Shown here in pieces: positions 52,452 to 63,763 of a stretch of 64,000 nucleotides of DNA; position 1 is the stretch's first letter, and every line of letters begins with the position of its first letter. A program made the position numbers and the translations under genes. The DNA is from Mariannaea sp. PMI_226 (Eukaryota; Ascomycota; Sordariomycetes; Hypocreales; Nectriaceae): the NCBI GenBank assembly GCA_024336345.1, contig JANFOG010000004.1:2976001-3040000 (forward strand). The letters are read 5' to 3'. The notes beneath the pieces were generated by a model, which ran no database searches, was not told where the DNA came from, and was given only the letters and a program-made list of their open reading frames with translations.

Positions 52452-53225
52452 TTAAGACTCTGGCCAAAATGCTTCCTCTGCTTCGAGAATCTCGGTCCAC
52501 CTAGCTCGGGCCCGCGCGAGAAACTGCTTCCCCGTATTCTCACCACCGTTAGCTATCTCCTCTCCTACAGCCTCATCGATGATGGTCCCCAACTCATCTA
52601 CGAACTTCGAAAATTCGGGGCTGGTCCAGTTGTTGATGAACTCGTTCCTCACCGCACCACCGTCCGCATCCTTGCTTGGGTCCTCCTGTACAGCGAGCTG
52701 TGATTTCGCCCACGACCATGCGTCAAGATAGCACTTCTCTGTGCCCCAGTAGATCACAGCAGCTTCCAGCCAGGGAAGCTTGTCGCCAATGCCGCTGGGG
52801 GAGACGGATTCGAACAGGGCTTCCCAACGTCTCAACCCCTCGAGTTTGGCGTCCTGGTACACTCTACCTTCCCGAGTTTCGAGATTGATCTGGATGCCGT
52901 ACTGGGCGGCAGTTTTGATAAAGAACTTCTCCTCGCGCCTGATATTGACCAGTGCGCCGATGAACCAGTCAAGAAGCTTCGTACTCGAGTCCAGATCCGC
53001 GTCCGGTGGGGGTGCGATATCGGGAAACTGAAGGAAACTGATCAAGCTTCCAATACCTCGTACATAGCTATGGATGTAAAGCCTATCGTTGGCGAGCCAT
53101 TGGCCGAGATGGTGCTTTGAGACCTGGCCATTCGCAGCAAGACGAAGGAAGTTTGACTGGGTTGCCCGCCGGTAGCCTTCCTCGTCGGCGGCTAACAGAG
53201 CCCTGGTCAGAGAGAAAGGCGTCAT
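52452..53225 (-). CDS. TENA/THI-4-like heme-oxygenase-fold protein
   Basis: Intronless, 257 residues, no signal peptide, probably cytosolic. The all-helical layout and the motifs MTPFSLTRALLAADEEGYRR, GQVSKHHLGQWLANDRLYIH, YVRGIGSLISFL, IRREEKFFIKTAAQYGI and LPWLEAAVIYWGTEKCYLDA fit the TenA/THI-4 group, in which thiaminase II recycles pyrimidines for thiamine. In the enzymes a catalytic Cys and Glu are needed; the YWGTEKCYLDAWSW segment sits where the C-terminal conserved region falls, but I cannot confirm the nucleophile. Fungal single-domain members like this one are often of unknown substrate. No thiamine genes lie nearby and no thiamine riboswitch is evident in the leader. Confidence 0.85.
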   Translation of the reverse strand: MTPFSLTRALLAADEEGYRRATQSNFLRLAANGQVSKHHLGQWLANDRLYIHSYVRGIGSLISFLQFPDIAPPPDADLDSSTKLLDWFIGALVNIRREEKFFIKTAAQYGIQINLETREGRVYQDAKLEGLRRWEALFESVSPSGIGDKLPWLEAAVIYWGTEKCYLDAWSWAKSQLAVQEDPSKDADGGAVRNEFINNWTSPEFSKFVDELGTIIDEAVGEEIANGGENTGKQFLARARARWTEILEAEEAFWPES

Positions 53226-53984
53226 GATAATGACTGCCGCGTACTTGGGGTTTTCTTAGTGCTTTATGGCGAACTAGGTATTTCGTATGTGGATAGCTGA
53301 AAAGGAGAAGAAGGAGAAAAATATTCTCAACAACATTAAGAAATGCTGAGGGGTTGAGTGTTGTTTGGATACCTCATATTGTGATGTCATCGTGATTGTG
53401 ATGAATAACAATCGGGGCAATATTGTTCCATCGATATGCATTACTGTTTATGTATGAATAAGATGACATAGACGATTGCTTATGTATCAATGTCTCACAA
53501 TAAGTGGTTGGTTCAGCGAAATGTCTCGTGATCAATTTCTATGCTCATGAATTAGGATATCAAGCAAACGGAAGTTTTACCAAAGCGACTAAAGTGACGA
53601 TTGCGAAAATTGAAGTGTACTTAAGTTAGTTATATTACTTGTCAGTTGTCAGACGGCACGGCACGCAGGCTATATTCTCGCAGGTTCTTTTTCTGAGCCC
53701 TCGAAGCACGTCAATGATGTGCGTAGTTGGACTGGATGCTCCATGATTGGCATGTGGGCGGCTTAATAGAAAGTTATGCGTCCAAGAATGAAACGAGCAC
53801 ACTGATATAGTTCCCAAATGGTTGGTTTACAGTGCGGGTTAACCGCCCCAATAATAAGGAAGATGCATATTACCATTTCAGCACGATGCTTTGAGTGACG
53901 TGGTTGAACGGACGGATTCATCAAGGTCCTAAACCTCCAACAATGAGGATGGACGAGTCGAGGCTTCGAGCTCGAAAAAACCAA

Positions 53985-54008
53985 GCTACCTACCTAGGTA
54001 CCTAAGAG
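53985..54008. promoter_or_regulatory. TACCTAGGTA palindrome cluster
   Basis: ctacctacctaggtacctaa, a perfect inverted repeat around CCTAGG extended by TACC units; same motif class as the other AGGTA/TACCT clusters in this window. Confidence 0.35.
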
Positions 54009-54395
54009 TAGCGTTCATGAACAACCGCACTGTATTTGACACACGTTTGCTCTGGTGCAAAAGCCGACGGGATCAATTAACCAGGGCTTCCAGTTAATGC
54101 AACTTCACTAGTGTATAGCATCTTGTGTCACAAACACATTCGAAAGTAACAGAGGGAGCTTGTGCGACAAACAAGCGCCGACATATTGCGTTGTGGTGGT
54201 GTGATATCCCTAGAAAAAGCGCATGAACGTACTCCATGGTCAGACTCGGGTGGTGGCCGGCGAATATCTGAGACATATTGAATGGTGACAGCCCGCTGGA
54301 GACTTTGACTTTGCCTACAAATGCATTTCAATAATTGTACATGTTTGTCTAACCTCGAAAGAAGGGTACGTCAAGAATAGGTGGTGGGCGCCAAA

Positions 54396-54477
54396 GTATT
54401 TCCCTTCTTTTTCTCTTTTTTCTCTTTTTTCCCCTTTTTTCTCTTTTTTCCCCTTTTTTCTCTTTTTTTTTTCCTTC
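54396..54477 (+). repeat. homopyrimidine tract with repeated T6-C units
   Basis: About 80 bases of only T and C on the plus strand, with a repeating pattern ctcttttttctc / ttttttcccc seen at least twice. Low-complexity DNA; mirror-like symmetry could favour triplex (H-DNA) formation. Confidence 0.8.
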
Positions 54478-55691
54478 CCTGTGTGATGGTCTCACTGACA
54501 ACAAGTGGTGGTGAGTGTTTCAATCGAGATGGGCGAACTAGGCGTTTATCACTCCAATCATGATGTGGTGCATTGACAGAGAGAGGGAGAACGAGAAAGG
54601 AAGTGGTTACCTAATCCACAACATGTTGGCGCCCTCGGTCTTTTTGGTGGTGTTGGGTGCGCGACGGGTCACCTGTGCCGTGATCATCGGCCATCCACCA
54701 CTCACCATCACTCTCAATGAAAGGCCCTTGTCAATTCGGTGTCTCGGGCATCTTTAATTAATCTGGGGGAGGGAAAACCGGCCCAGCCCAGCCCAGACAA
54801 GACAGGGCAAGGCAAGACACAGGGGGGAGGACCAATAACTTGATGCGGACTACATAGTATGTATAAATAGTGGCATTTCTTCCCTTGAAACGCGGGCCAG
54901 TGGGTGGTTCAATTCCCCACACTCCACTACTACTAGTCAAACTCCAGCACATACTACGTACTATGTATGGTAGGTAGTAAAGCACCCAGCGCCCAGAGCT
55001 GAGAGCCCCAGAGCCCCAAAGCCCCAGAGAGAGCCAGCCCACTCCTTCAGCCCCGCCGGCGCCCCCTCCCCCCTTGTGCTGTTCTGCATAGCACATCAGG
55101 TACCCGTGCGCGTGTTCCTGTTCGTAGCGCGCTGCCCACTCGGCATGAGCAGTTTCACTTTGACAAGCTCAACGGTGGCTGACAACGTATGAATGTCGTG
55201 CGTAGTCCGTCCCTGACCAGGATCCTTCTGTATAATTAGCTGTTAGCTTGCGTCCATTGCCCTTTTTGACTTGGCCAACCAATGCCATCCATGTTCAAAT
55301 CAACTGCCTTCGACCTACCGTGGTATGTGCCCTGAAGCTATTACCCAAGTTATCCGTCGCGTGGTATGCTTCTGGAACCAACCCCGACCAGAATGGAAAG
55401 GGAGGCCCTGGTCAAGCACCTCAATTTAATTTCCCCTCGGGCTTCGTGAGATCGTTTCTTTCGCCCCCCCATCCCATCCTCCCCTCCTGGTCACGACTTC
55501 CTCCATTTTGTGTGTTCTTGTTCTTCATTCGTCATTACAACCTTTGATTCATCCAACAGCCGACTATTCTCAGCCTTGAGAAACCACACTCCTTTGAACA
55601 ACAAAAAAACCACAGCTGGACTTCATTCTCTCTTACCCTTCTTTTACCTCCTCCTCCTCCTCTTCCTCCTTCGACTCCTTCCACCATCAGG

Positions 55692-56283
55692 ATGCGTCTT
55701 GTTCACCCAGATACCAACCATGCTGTGCTGCCAGCGCCACCACCGCCCTCCAATGCAGGAGGCTTTCAGATCACGCGACTACTTCCCCGAGCAGCTACCG
55801 ATTCGTGCCATCCGCAGCCAGATGTAGATCTATGCGAAAAGCCCGCCCTCTCGTCGAGTACACTGTTTATCGCCATGATCATTATGAGGTAGGCATCCAC
55901 TCTCCCGTCGGCGATCATCCATACCCGACGCCTGCAGATCCTTTCAAGTCTAACCTCACCGCAGCGTCATTCTGGTCATTGGCTTCTTGAGTTTCCTTCT
56001 TTTCCTGCACCGGAGACGCAAGAGATTGGACAAGATGGAGGACCTCAAGGATCCCCAGGAACTCGACGACTACGGCTTCGTATCGCACTCCACACGTCCG
56101 ACTCCACAGTCCTCTGGCATGCCCAAGGCTCCTCCTCCCAGCGCGCAGCCACGGGGACAAGATTTCAATGGTAGCAAAGTGCAGTCATCGATAAACAACA
56201 ACCGAGCATCACAAGATTCCTTGACCCCGTCTCTTCGCCAGGCTCTGGGAAGAACGCCCGTTGATCCTTTCGCCAATCGGTAG
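55692..56283 (+). CDS. small single-pass membrane protein, function unknown
   Basis: Two exons, 55692-55888 and 55965-56283, with a 76 bp intron (GTAGGC, CTAAC, GCAG); 171 residues. The intron falls inside the membrane segment: splicing joins STLFIAMIIM to SVILVIGFLSFLLFLHRRRK, making one transmembrane helix (about residues 55-81) stopped by a cluster of basic residues. The N-terminal side is Pro-rich (AVLPAPPPPSNAGG) and the C-terminal side hydrophilic, Ser/Gln/Pro-rich, ending PVDPFANR. By the positive-inside rule the long tail is cytosolic. No signal peptide, enzymatic motif or recognised family. The long CT-rich leader is typical of well-expressed fungal genes. Confidence 0.72.
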
Positions 56284-57290
56284 TCCACCCAAGCGCTGGA
56301 TACTTGCATTCGTTTCGACCTAAATCTTTGTCTCCCTTTTTTTTTTGTTCTTTTTTTCCTTAACTTTGATTGCATTTCTTCGTCATGGCTTGCAAGAATG
56401 CCTCATTTGACAATTTAAGCAACAATTTGGATGTCCGGAGTTACAGGATTTCTCATCATTTCTTTTTCGGCACGGGATGCCGTGCGATGTTCTCTCAACC
56501 CCTAATTGGCTTACGGAACAAACCGACGAACGCGTGCTGCCCATCGAAACAACCCCAATTCCGAAAGCATGGATTTTTCGGTTAGGTTCATTTCCGTCCA
56601 ATCATATTTGCCAAGGGAAAGGCATAGTTAATATCAATTGGCCCATGGCATGATTTCACATTATGTGACACAGCCTGGCCAGGCCCGCCGCTGTGCATGT
56701 AAGAGCCGCCGTGGCTTCGGTGTGCCGCCCTTGAAGGGGTGGAGTAGTCGGGAAGAATTGGGCCGTGTGCTGGCGAGGAGGCGACTGGATCGCGATGGCT
56801 TGCTGCCACGAGGAAGACGCGCCGCTGGAGCAGGCATTGCTCACGTTTACGAACATCAACGACATTGGGAGCGAAGGGGAGGGGTTTTTTTTTTTTTGGT
56901 TTTGCAGCAGTTCAGCATGGTGTTTGCAGGCTTGCATGACACAATTCATTCTTGGTGTAGGTATGGTGCGGTGCATTGGCGCGATTTTGAAGACCGTTTA
57001 TTTTTCCCAAGTCGCCTTGGGTGCTTACCACGTAAATAATAAAACGAGTTGTTAGCATTTAAATCAGAGCTGTGAATCACTTTGTCTTGCCTGCATAGCC
57101 GATTTGCTTTGCAGATTTGGAGTCAAGAAGCCGACTGGGTGGGAGGCTCCACCTGTTTCCGGGCAGAGACCGAACACCAAATGCGGCTGTTTGATACTCC
57201 AACGGCGACCTCTCTCTTTGACACTTTCGAGCTGAAAAAAAAACTGGCAAAGCTTTCTTCTCATTTGATGTGCTGTATTTCTTAGCTATC
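56284..57290. other. intergenic
   Basis: Same-strand spacer of 1 kb with poly-T runs near 56340 and 56885. A 133-codon frame at 56638-57039 crosses the second poly-T and resembles nothing. No gene supported. Confidence 0.5.
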
Positions 57291-58688
57291 ATGTTTTCCG
57301 GGTCATCACGCCTGACACGTCGATTGAGATGTATTGTCCAATCTTTCGACGTAATGTCTATCAATCAGGTGTCTGCAAGATATCACACCTATACACCCTG
57401 CCCAGGCTCTCCCTCTAATAGGAGAAAATGGCGAACTATACAGTCGACAAACGGTGTATTTTCAAGGCCATTACAATACAACCAGCAAAAAAGCCGCTGC
57501 CACTCTACCAAAAAGGCAAAGCCCAACAGTGCTTCGCTGCCCCTCGAGGGCGTCACCGTTGTGAGCTTGGAGCATGCCATCGCCGCTCCCTTTTGTACCC
57601 GACAACTCGCCGACCTAGGCGCTCGTGTCATCAAAGTTGAGCGTCCTGGCGTCGGTGACTTTGCGCGTAGCTATGACAGTCGCGTTCGTGGCCTCTCGTC
57701 ACATTTTGTCTGGACCAACCGCTCCAAGGAGAGCCTGGCACTTGATATCAAGAACGAAACACATTGGAAGGTCCTCAAGACTCTCGTGTCAAGAGCTGAT
57801 GTTCTAGTTCAGAATCTGGCCCCAGGAGCAAGCCAAAGACTCGGGCTGTCGTTCGATGCGCTCAAGGATGAGAATCCCGGTCTCATTGTGTGTGACATTT
57901 CGGGATATGGAGCAGATGGACCTTATCGCGACAAGAAGGCATATGACTTGCTTGTGCAGAGCGAAGCGGGCCTGGTTTCCATCACAGGATCACCATCTGA
58001 GCCTGCCAAGGTCGGAATCTCCATTGCGGACATCTCCGCAGGAACCGCTGCCTTCCAGAGCATCCTCGCCGCTCTGCTCAAACGAAGCAAGACGGGCAAG
58101 GGATCGCACATTGACATTTCCATGCTCGAATCAATGACGGAGTGGATGTCCTTCCCTCTGTACTACGCATTTGAGGGTGCCTCGGGGCCTGCCCGAGCAG
58201 GTGCTGCACATGCAGCCATTTATCCATACGGGCCGTTTGAGACTGGTGGTGGAGGATCGGTCATGCTGGGGGTGCAGAATGAGCGGGAATGGGCCAAGTT
58301 GTGCGAAGAGGTCCTTGGAGTTGCGGCTCTCGCCACAGACGATCGTTTCGTCAATAACTCTTTACGGGTGGAGAACCGTGATGCTTTAAAGAGGATCATC
58401 TTGAAGGCGTTTTCGGCCCTGAACTCCGAAGAGGTTCTGGCACGGCTGGATAAGGCCGGCATTGCAAATGCCAAGGTCAATAAGATGAAGGATGTTTGGG
58501 AGCATCCTCAACTCAAGGCACGTGGTCGTTGGACGGAGGTTGATACTCCAGCTGGAAAGGTCCCGGCGCTTCTTCCGCCTGGCGCTAGACACGTCGATGA
58601 TGTGCGAATGGGTGCAGTTCCTGCTCTTGGGCAGCACAACGCCGAAATCTTCGCCGAACTAGGGTTTTCAGAGACGAATGAATCATGA
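57291..58688 (+). CDS. class III CoA-transferase (CaiB/BaiF family), mitochondrial
   Basis: Intronless, 465 residues from the first ATG in frame, at 57291. The N-terminal 75 residues (FSGSSRLTRRLRC and QQKSRCHSTKKAK) are basic and Ser-rich with no acidic cluster, as in mitochondrial presequences. The enzyme proper begins LPLEGVTVVSLEHAIAAPFC, and has GARVIKVERPGVGDFAR, LDIKNETHWKVLKTL, the region ISGYGADGPYRDKKAYDLLV whose Asp after KKAY is the expected acyl-carrier nucleophile of the family, and GSHIDISMLESMTEWM. Family III enzymes move CoA between carboxylic acids; mitochondrial eukaryotic members such as SUGCT act on succinyl-CoA, glutarate or hydroxymethylglutarate. The actual substrate cannot be read from sequence. 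Confidence 0.9.
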   Translation: MFSGSSRLTRRLRCIVQSFDVMSINQVSARYHTYTPCPGSPSNRRKWRTIQSTNGVFSRPLQYNQQKSRCHSTKKAKPNSASLPLEGVTVVSLEHAIAAPFCTRQLADLGARVIKVERPGVGDFARSYDSRVRGLSSHFVWTNRSKESLALDIKNETHWKVLKTLVSRADVLVQNLAPGASQRLGLSFDALKDENPGLIVCDISGYGADGPYRDKKAYDLLVQSEAGLVSITGSPSEPAKVGISIADISAGTAAFQSILAALLKRSKTGKGSHIDISMLESMTEWMSFPLYYAFEGASGPARAGAAHAAIYPYGPFETGGGGSVMLGVQNEREWAKLCEEVLGVAALATDDRFVNNSLRVENRDALKRIILKAFSALNSEEVLARLDKAGIANAKVNKMKDVWEHPQLKARGRWTEVDTPAGKVPALLPPGARHVDDVRMGAVPALGQHNAEIFAELGFSETNES

Positions 58689-60830
58689 CTTGCAAGGTGT
58701 GTGTGTGAGTAAAGCCGGTCAGCTGAGGAGAAGGACTGATTGATTCACGAATAGAAGTCGGGCAAGGCCTCCTCTACGATGCAATTTGTATTGACCCTTT
58801 CATTGTGACAAACGTTCTCTGACAAGACCATTACGTGTTCCATTTCAAAGGCTTGATCTGATGTAAAATGAACATATACCAGTGATATTACGGCTCTTGC
58901 GGCTCATATAACCTTCTCGACTTACACTGGGACTTTACCATTTGTGCCCTGCCAATTACCTGCCAATTGCTTGAAAGGCAGTCTACCCACGTAGCGGTGC
59001 ACTTGGCTGACAGGCGTTAGGGTTGTATTATCCTATCGGAAAGGTTCTCTTTCTTCAGGACTTCAATATTACGCCGAAATCCATCAACCCCGGACCAACT
59101 TGCATGTGCCATCTAGAGTCTAGCTGATGGTTTCCCCATGTTACGGTCACATTGGTAGATTGACAGGCTACTATTCCCCCTCAAAACACAGACTAATATA
59201 CTTGAAGTAGACCTGAAGTAGAATAGACATCAACGCCCAATCCATAAAGTCCGAGGTTCTCCGTTGCGTAATTGGTCAATAGTTGACGAAGATCGCCTAC
59301 TAACTTGTCCAAAACCAAGTTACGCTCCGTTCACCGTCTTTTCTAACTCTTTCGCGCTCGGCTTTTGCAGCTTCGGTCAATTGATGAGGACCGTGGAAAC
59401 TTAAAAAAGACATCCTGTAGGATAATCAGCAACTCAAGTGGTCGGAATATTACTGCCTCATGTAGTAGGTGAAATGACTAGAGTAGTACTGAGGCCTTCC
59501 TTTTCCTCGCAAAGGATTGTGTATCGTCTGATCTGGCGTTTCCAACCACTCAGAAGGCTCCAGGGCAGATGATATCTTGATTAATAGATAATTTATCATC
59601 CTTTGACCATCCCAACTTCTCTAAACAGAGTGCACAAGTCAATCCCCGGATTTTTCGTTGACCATCCTTCGGTGCTACCTGTTTTAAAGGGCCGAACAAA
59701 ACCATGAGAAAGAATGTGGATAGCTTCAAACTCCGCGTATATTCCCACGTATATCAAGTTACAAAAATAAATTGTGAGACTCAGTTTAAGACGCTGGGTG
59801 AAATTGCAGTTCTCTTTTTCTTAACAGTCCCCTGTCCGGAGTCCGTGGTATCATCGCCAGGATTCGACAATGCAGCGGGCGACTAATCCCAAAGGGGGAG
59901 TCCAATGAAGACCATGCTCGGCACTCGCCCACGACCATTCCCCTAATGATATACAGTACAGGCCTCGGAGCTTATTGATCGGTGCCTGGGCCTTACTTCC
60001 GGTAGCGCGGGGGAGGAGAGATGTGCGAATGGCAAGTAAGGCGGGATGCAAGGTCCCCTACATCAGAACTCATGTGATGGATCATGGAAATGCCAGGTCA
60101 TCGATGCTCATAGATTTGCGAATACGTAGAATAATAAACTGCAATCAAAAGACGAGGTAGCTGGAGAATTCCAACTAGAGATAGATCTCGGGTTGAAGAT
60201 CAGACGCATCGGGTCATATTCTTGGGTCATCCGGCGATACCTCACAAGGTGGATTCAATCATGAGGCCACAGCTCAAGGGGCCCAAGTTTTCCAACCGTT
60301 TCACCCCCTTCATCGGCTGTTATGCCAATCGCTGTGCTGCTTAGTGCGTTTCCAGTAGCATGAACCAGCAGAATATGGACAACCCCCCGGAGCGAACAAG
60401 AACTCCCCTTCCTCAAGATGGATAGGCCGAGCCGTTCATCCCATTTTCGGGCCGTTCCAAAAGGTGCCAACCCTGTTCCTGCAGGAGATTCCTCAGTGCC
60501 GCTTTTGGGCCTATCGCGGGAGTAAAACCCATCACCGGACCCTGAAGAACCGGTGCATGCAAGCACTTTACTCGTGATGATGTCGTTTGGAAACCATCTC
60601 TCCATGTTTGAAATAGGAAGAAGTGCTTCTGTGGACGCAGGGAGGCCGAGATGGATGGGGATGCACCGGTGTTAAGGCCACCCGACGAGCCTATGTGATC
60701 CAGCCCTGTCGAGACTTTGTTTGGAAACCTATGTATCTGTTTGGCGTAGGCAAATGAAACGCTTTACTTTACATGAGAAGCATAATACCTGTGGATAGTT
60801 TCTTATGGATAAGGGGTGTCTCTTCGTTAC

Positions 60831-60838
60831 TATATATA
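60831..60838 (+). promoter_or_regulatory. TATA-like element of GH16 gene
   Basis: tatatata about 130 bases before the ATG at 60966. Confidence 0.45.
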
Positions 60839-60907
60839 CCGGTCTCTTGCCGTAAGTCGATGCCTTCATCCTTTGCTCGGTACGCATTGGCTTCCATTCA
60901 TTTTACT

Positions 60908-60932
60908 ATTCATTCATTCATTCATTCATTGT
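60908..60932 (+). repeat. (ATTC)n microsatellite in GH16 leader
   Basis: Six tandem ATTC units (attcattcattcattcatt) in the presumed 5' untranslated region of the GH16 gene, about 35 bases before its ATG. Confidence 0.85.
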
Positions 60933-60965
60933 TTGTATTTACCCTCTTTTTATCTTTTTTTGGAA

Positions 60966-61906
60966 ATGAAGAATTTCATCGCTCTCTTTGCCCTTGCTGG
61001 CAGTGTTCTTGCATGGGACGCTCCAGCATATTCTGGTTATAACCTCGTATGGCAAGATAACTTCGCTGGTTCCGGTGGTACGCTGCCAGATACTAGCAAG
61101 TGGAACATTGTCACTGGATATCTGAACGTCAACGCCGAGTTGGAAGTATACACCAGCTCCACGGCCAACCTTCAGCGCAGCGGGGGTGAAACGCTCCAGA
61201 TCGTTCCCTGGCGTGACAGCTCTGCTTTGCATGGATGGACATCGGGGCGCATTGAGAGCTCCTATGTCCTGACTCCTCAGGCAGGCAAGAGGACCAGAGT
61301 CGAGTCTCAAATTCGCTTTGGTGGAAACAGTATTTCCAACAAGCAGGGCCTGTGGCCTGCTTTCTGGATGCTTGGAAACGTGCTCCGTAACGGAGGCAGC
61401 TGGCCTTCATGCGGAGAACTCGACATCCTTGAGACTGTGAACGGGGCTCTCACAGGATACGGCACTGCCCATTGCGATGTCTACCCCGGTGGCATCTGCA
61501 ATGAAGGCAATGGAATTGGAGGCAACATTGCCATCCCCGACCAGAGCTGGCATACTTGGCGTATCGAGATTGACCGAACGCCGAGTAGCTGGCAGTCCGA
61601 ATCCATTACTTGGTACAGGGATGGAGTCCAGTTCCAGCAAATCACTGGATCCAGGATTGGGAACCAGAACGTGTGGAACTCACTCGCTCACAGCGGCCTG
61701 TTTATCATCTTCAACATGGCTGTCGGAGGATCTTGGGTGAGTATTGACAAACCGGCTGAAAGGCCACAAACATCTTCTCATTCAATAGGTATTAAGAACA
61801 AGCTAACATGTTTGCGTCTATGTAGCCTGGAAATCCCAACAGCGCGACCCAGGACGGATACGGAAGCATGATGGAGGTTGGCTACGTCGGTCATTACACG
61901 ACGTAA
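60966..61906 (+). CDS. secreted glycoside hydrolase family 16 protein
   Basis: Two exons, 60966-61736 and 61826-61906, with an 89 bp intron (GTGAGT, GCTAAC, GTAG); 283 residues. The start MKNFIALFALAGSVLAW is a signal peptide. The single domain is a beta-jelly-roll with LVWQDNFAGSGGTLPDTSKW at the start and the GH16 active-site motif in PSCGELDILETVNG: nucleophile E151, D153 and acid/base E156. The aromatic cleft residues are visible in QGLWPAFWMLGN and TAHCDVYPGG. The second exon completes the C-terminal strand (PGNPNSATQDGYGSMMEVGY). GH16 members cleave beta-1,3(4)-glucans or remodel wall polymers; the ExDxxE form (with the extra residue) is the laminarinase/beta-glucanase side of the family. 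Role in wall turnover or in degrading other organisms' glucans is open. No GPI tail. Confidence 0.92.
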
Positions 61907-63763
61907 AAAGTCTACAGCCTGCTTCCGAGAATGTCCTGAGGGTCATTGGATGAGCAAACTGGTTGAGCTCTTCTTCATTTTATTTTCTCAGTATATACTT
62001 TCTTCTTCTGATTCGTTGTACGTATTCCATGTTTATGTATATAGCTTTTGTGCGGAAACGAGCCCCGATATGACATGCTGCCCTTGCTCTCTGCCCTCCT
62101 TTTCGTTTATCTTTCTTTCTCTCGTTTATAAGCTTTGTTTTTGGTCGAGTCGTTTGTCTGGTAGCGTTGAGCCAAGGTTACTTGAATATATGCCTCCTTG
62201 CTCTCATCATAGTCACGATTCTCGTTAGCTTGCATGTGTGTGATACTTCCGAACACCAGATTATACGTGGATTTTGTTCACTATCTATACACGTTGCAGC
62301 AGCAATGACTCTATAATAAGCAGTTAAGTCTATGCATGTTAGACAAAATAAGGAGTTTAGCGATGAAGTTCCAGACATATTTTTCTGTTGTCGGGATTAA
62401 GATGCATATTATATGAGTCGAGAACACTATCACATAAATAACTAGCATTACGGAAAACAGCGATAATCCTATGGCAAAGCCAATAAATATCATAACTAAT
62501 ATGGGATATTTTGAAATGAGGGAGGCATTGGTAGGTGGATCTTGGTATCTATAATTCAGCTCTAAGCTCAAAGCTCGGTGTCAAAATGCATTGGAGATGC
62601 ATCAGACCGAGTCTCACAACGGATTAATTGAAGCAGCACATAAACAGACGGCAAATATTTTCATATCCTGAAACGCGCAGGCAGGCTAAGACATAAGCCA
62701 ATAATCCATATGTTACTCCCTTTATTAAATGAGACCCGTACGGTACAGATTTAGTGGTAGTAAAATAGAAAAGGAAGACGAGAAGAAGAAGGAAACGGTA
62801 TCCAATGCAAGTATTCGCATCTTCTGCCTCACTTTGGAATTCTATTGACGACATTCATTAGTTAGTCCTAGCTGGACAGAGTAGCCCAGCATGCCATAAT
62901 TTTTTTCCCTCCCTTGTCTCAGGTACGCCGTTAAAGGCCATCGGCTGTATGTAACACTGAATTACCCCTCATCAATGCCAATTCTCGTCTGTGCATCCAA
63001 GTACAGTAGCACTGAATCCTCAGTGCTCCCATGATGTGCGCGTGCTGATAAAATCAATATAAAATGAGGGCGACATGGCGAGTTCTGTGCCAAAGCAGTA
63101 AAGCTGTTGTGACGCTGCGCCGTAGAAGCACGGCAATTGCCCAAGGAAATTCCCCTCGTGATGATTCTCAATGACACTGGGATCGTCGCTTCTCTTCTGA
63201 TTGTGCCCATCTCTGACCGAATAACTCGCCTGGTAAGCTATTGCTTGAGCGCCAGCCCCCCCTGTAAGCCACGAGCTCTCCCTCCTCATTCCGCTCTCCC
63301 TTTTCGCCAAGTTCCCATCACGTCGTGGCCAACCCATGAAATGAAGACCTTTTGCCAATCAAAGGAATGCTCTTTCTTGAATTACGTATTGAATTTATCA
63401 AGACTGCAACAATAAAAAAGCCATCCCGTTCCATAGAGAAGAAGTCGTGGTTGTATTCGGCGCATAGCAAGCACATGACAATGCGACCGAGTGATCTCTG
63501 TAGACAAAGATCCCAGCCCCCATGTCATGTCTTGGAGGGGGGGTTTTCTAACTGGCCCTGTTCCAATTCTCCTGGCGATCACTATCATCCCCCCAAAAGC
63601 AAAGAAAGTATTCATTATTCCATACCTGCGTACCGACCTCGTAAGCGCCTTGATTCCCATGCTTAAGAGGGTTATAAACCCACCTCGCCTTGCCCTTCTG
63701 CTTTCCTAGCTAGGTCATTCATCGGTCGATATACGCTCGTCTTATCTACTCCAGTGTACAATC
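61907..63763. other. 1.9 kb intergenic, A/T-rich
   Basis: 3' end of the GH16 gene, an A/T-rich middle with two hydrophobic minus-strand frames (62311-62571 without ATG start, 62624-62854 with ATG) and the promoter of the GH47 gene. Nothing firm enough to call. Confidence 0.45.

Larger units (their letters stand above)
53226..55691. other. 2.5 kb intergenic with TACCTAGGTA palindrome and pyrimidine tracts
   Basis: Contains tacctacctaggtaccta at about 53990-54004, a long T/C tract at 54396-54477, a cagcccagcccag stretch near 54783 and a CT-rich leader from 55420 to 55690 before the next gene. No gene supported. Confidence 0.5.
58689..60965. other. 2.3 kb intergenic, promoter of GH16 gene at right end
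   Basis: No gene seen. Right end holds tatatata at 60831-60838 and an (ATTC)n run just before the GH16 start. Confidence 0.5.

Noticed and set aside
41626..53225. Secondary-metabolite gene cluster
   Set aside because: A DHA2 transporter is present, but no polyketide, peptide or terpene synthase, oxidase or pathway regulator is visible.
54890..54930. tRNA-like ggttcaattccccac
   Set aside because: The T-arm partly pairs but no cloverleaf can be drawn with upstream sequence.
56638..57039. 133-codon plus-strand frame
   Set aside because: Includes a poly-T run and Arg-rich random-looking translation; no start context or motif.
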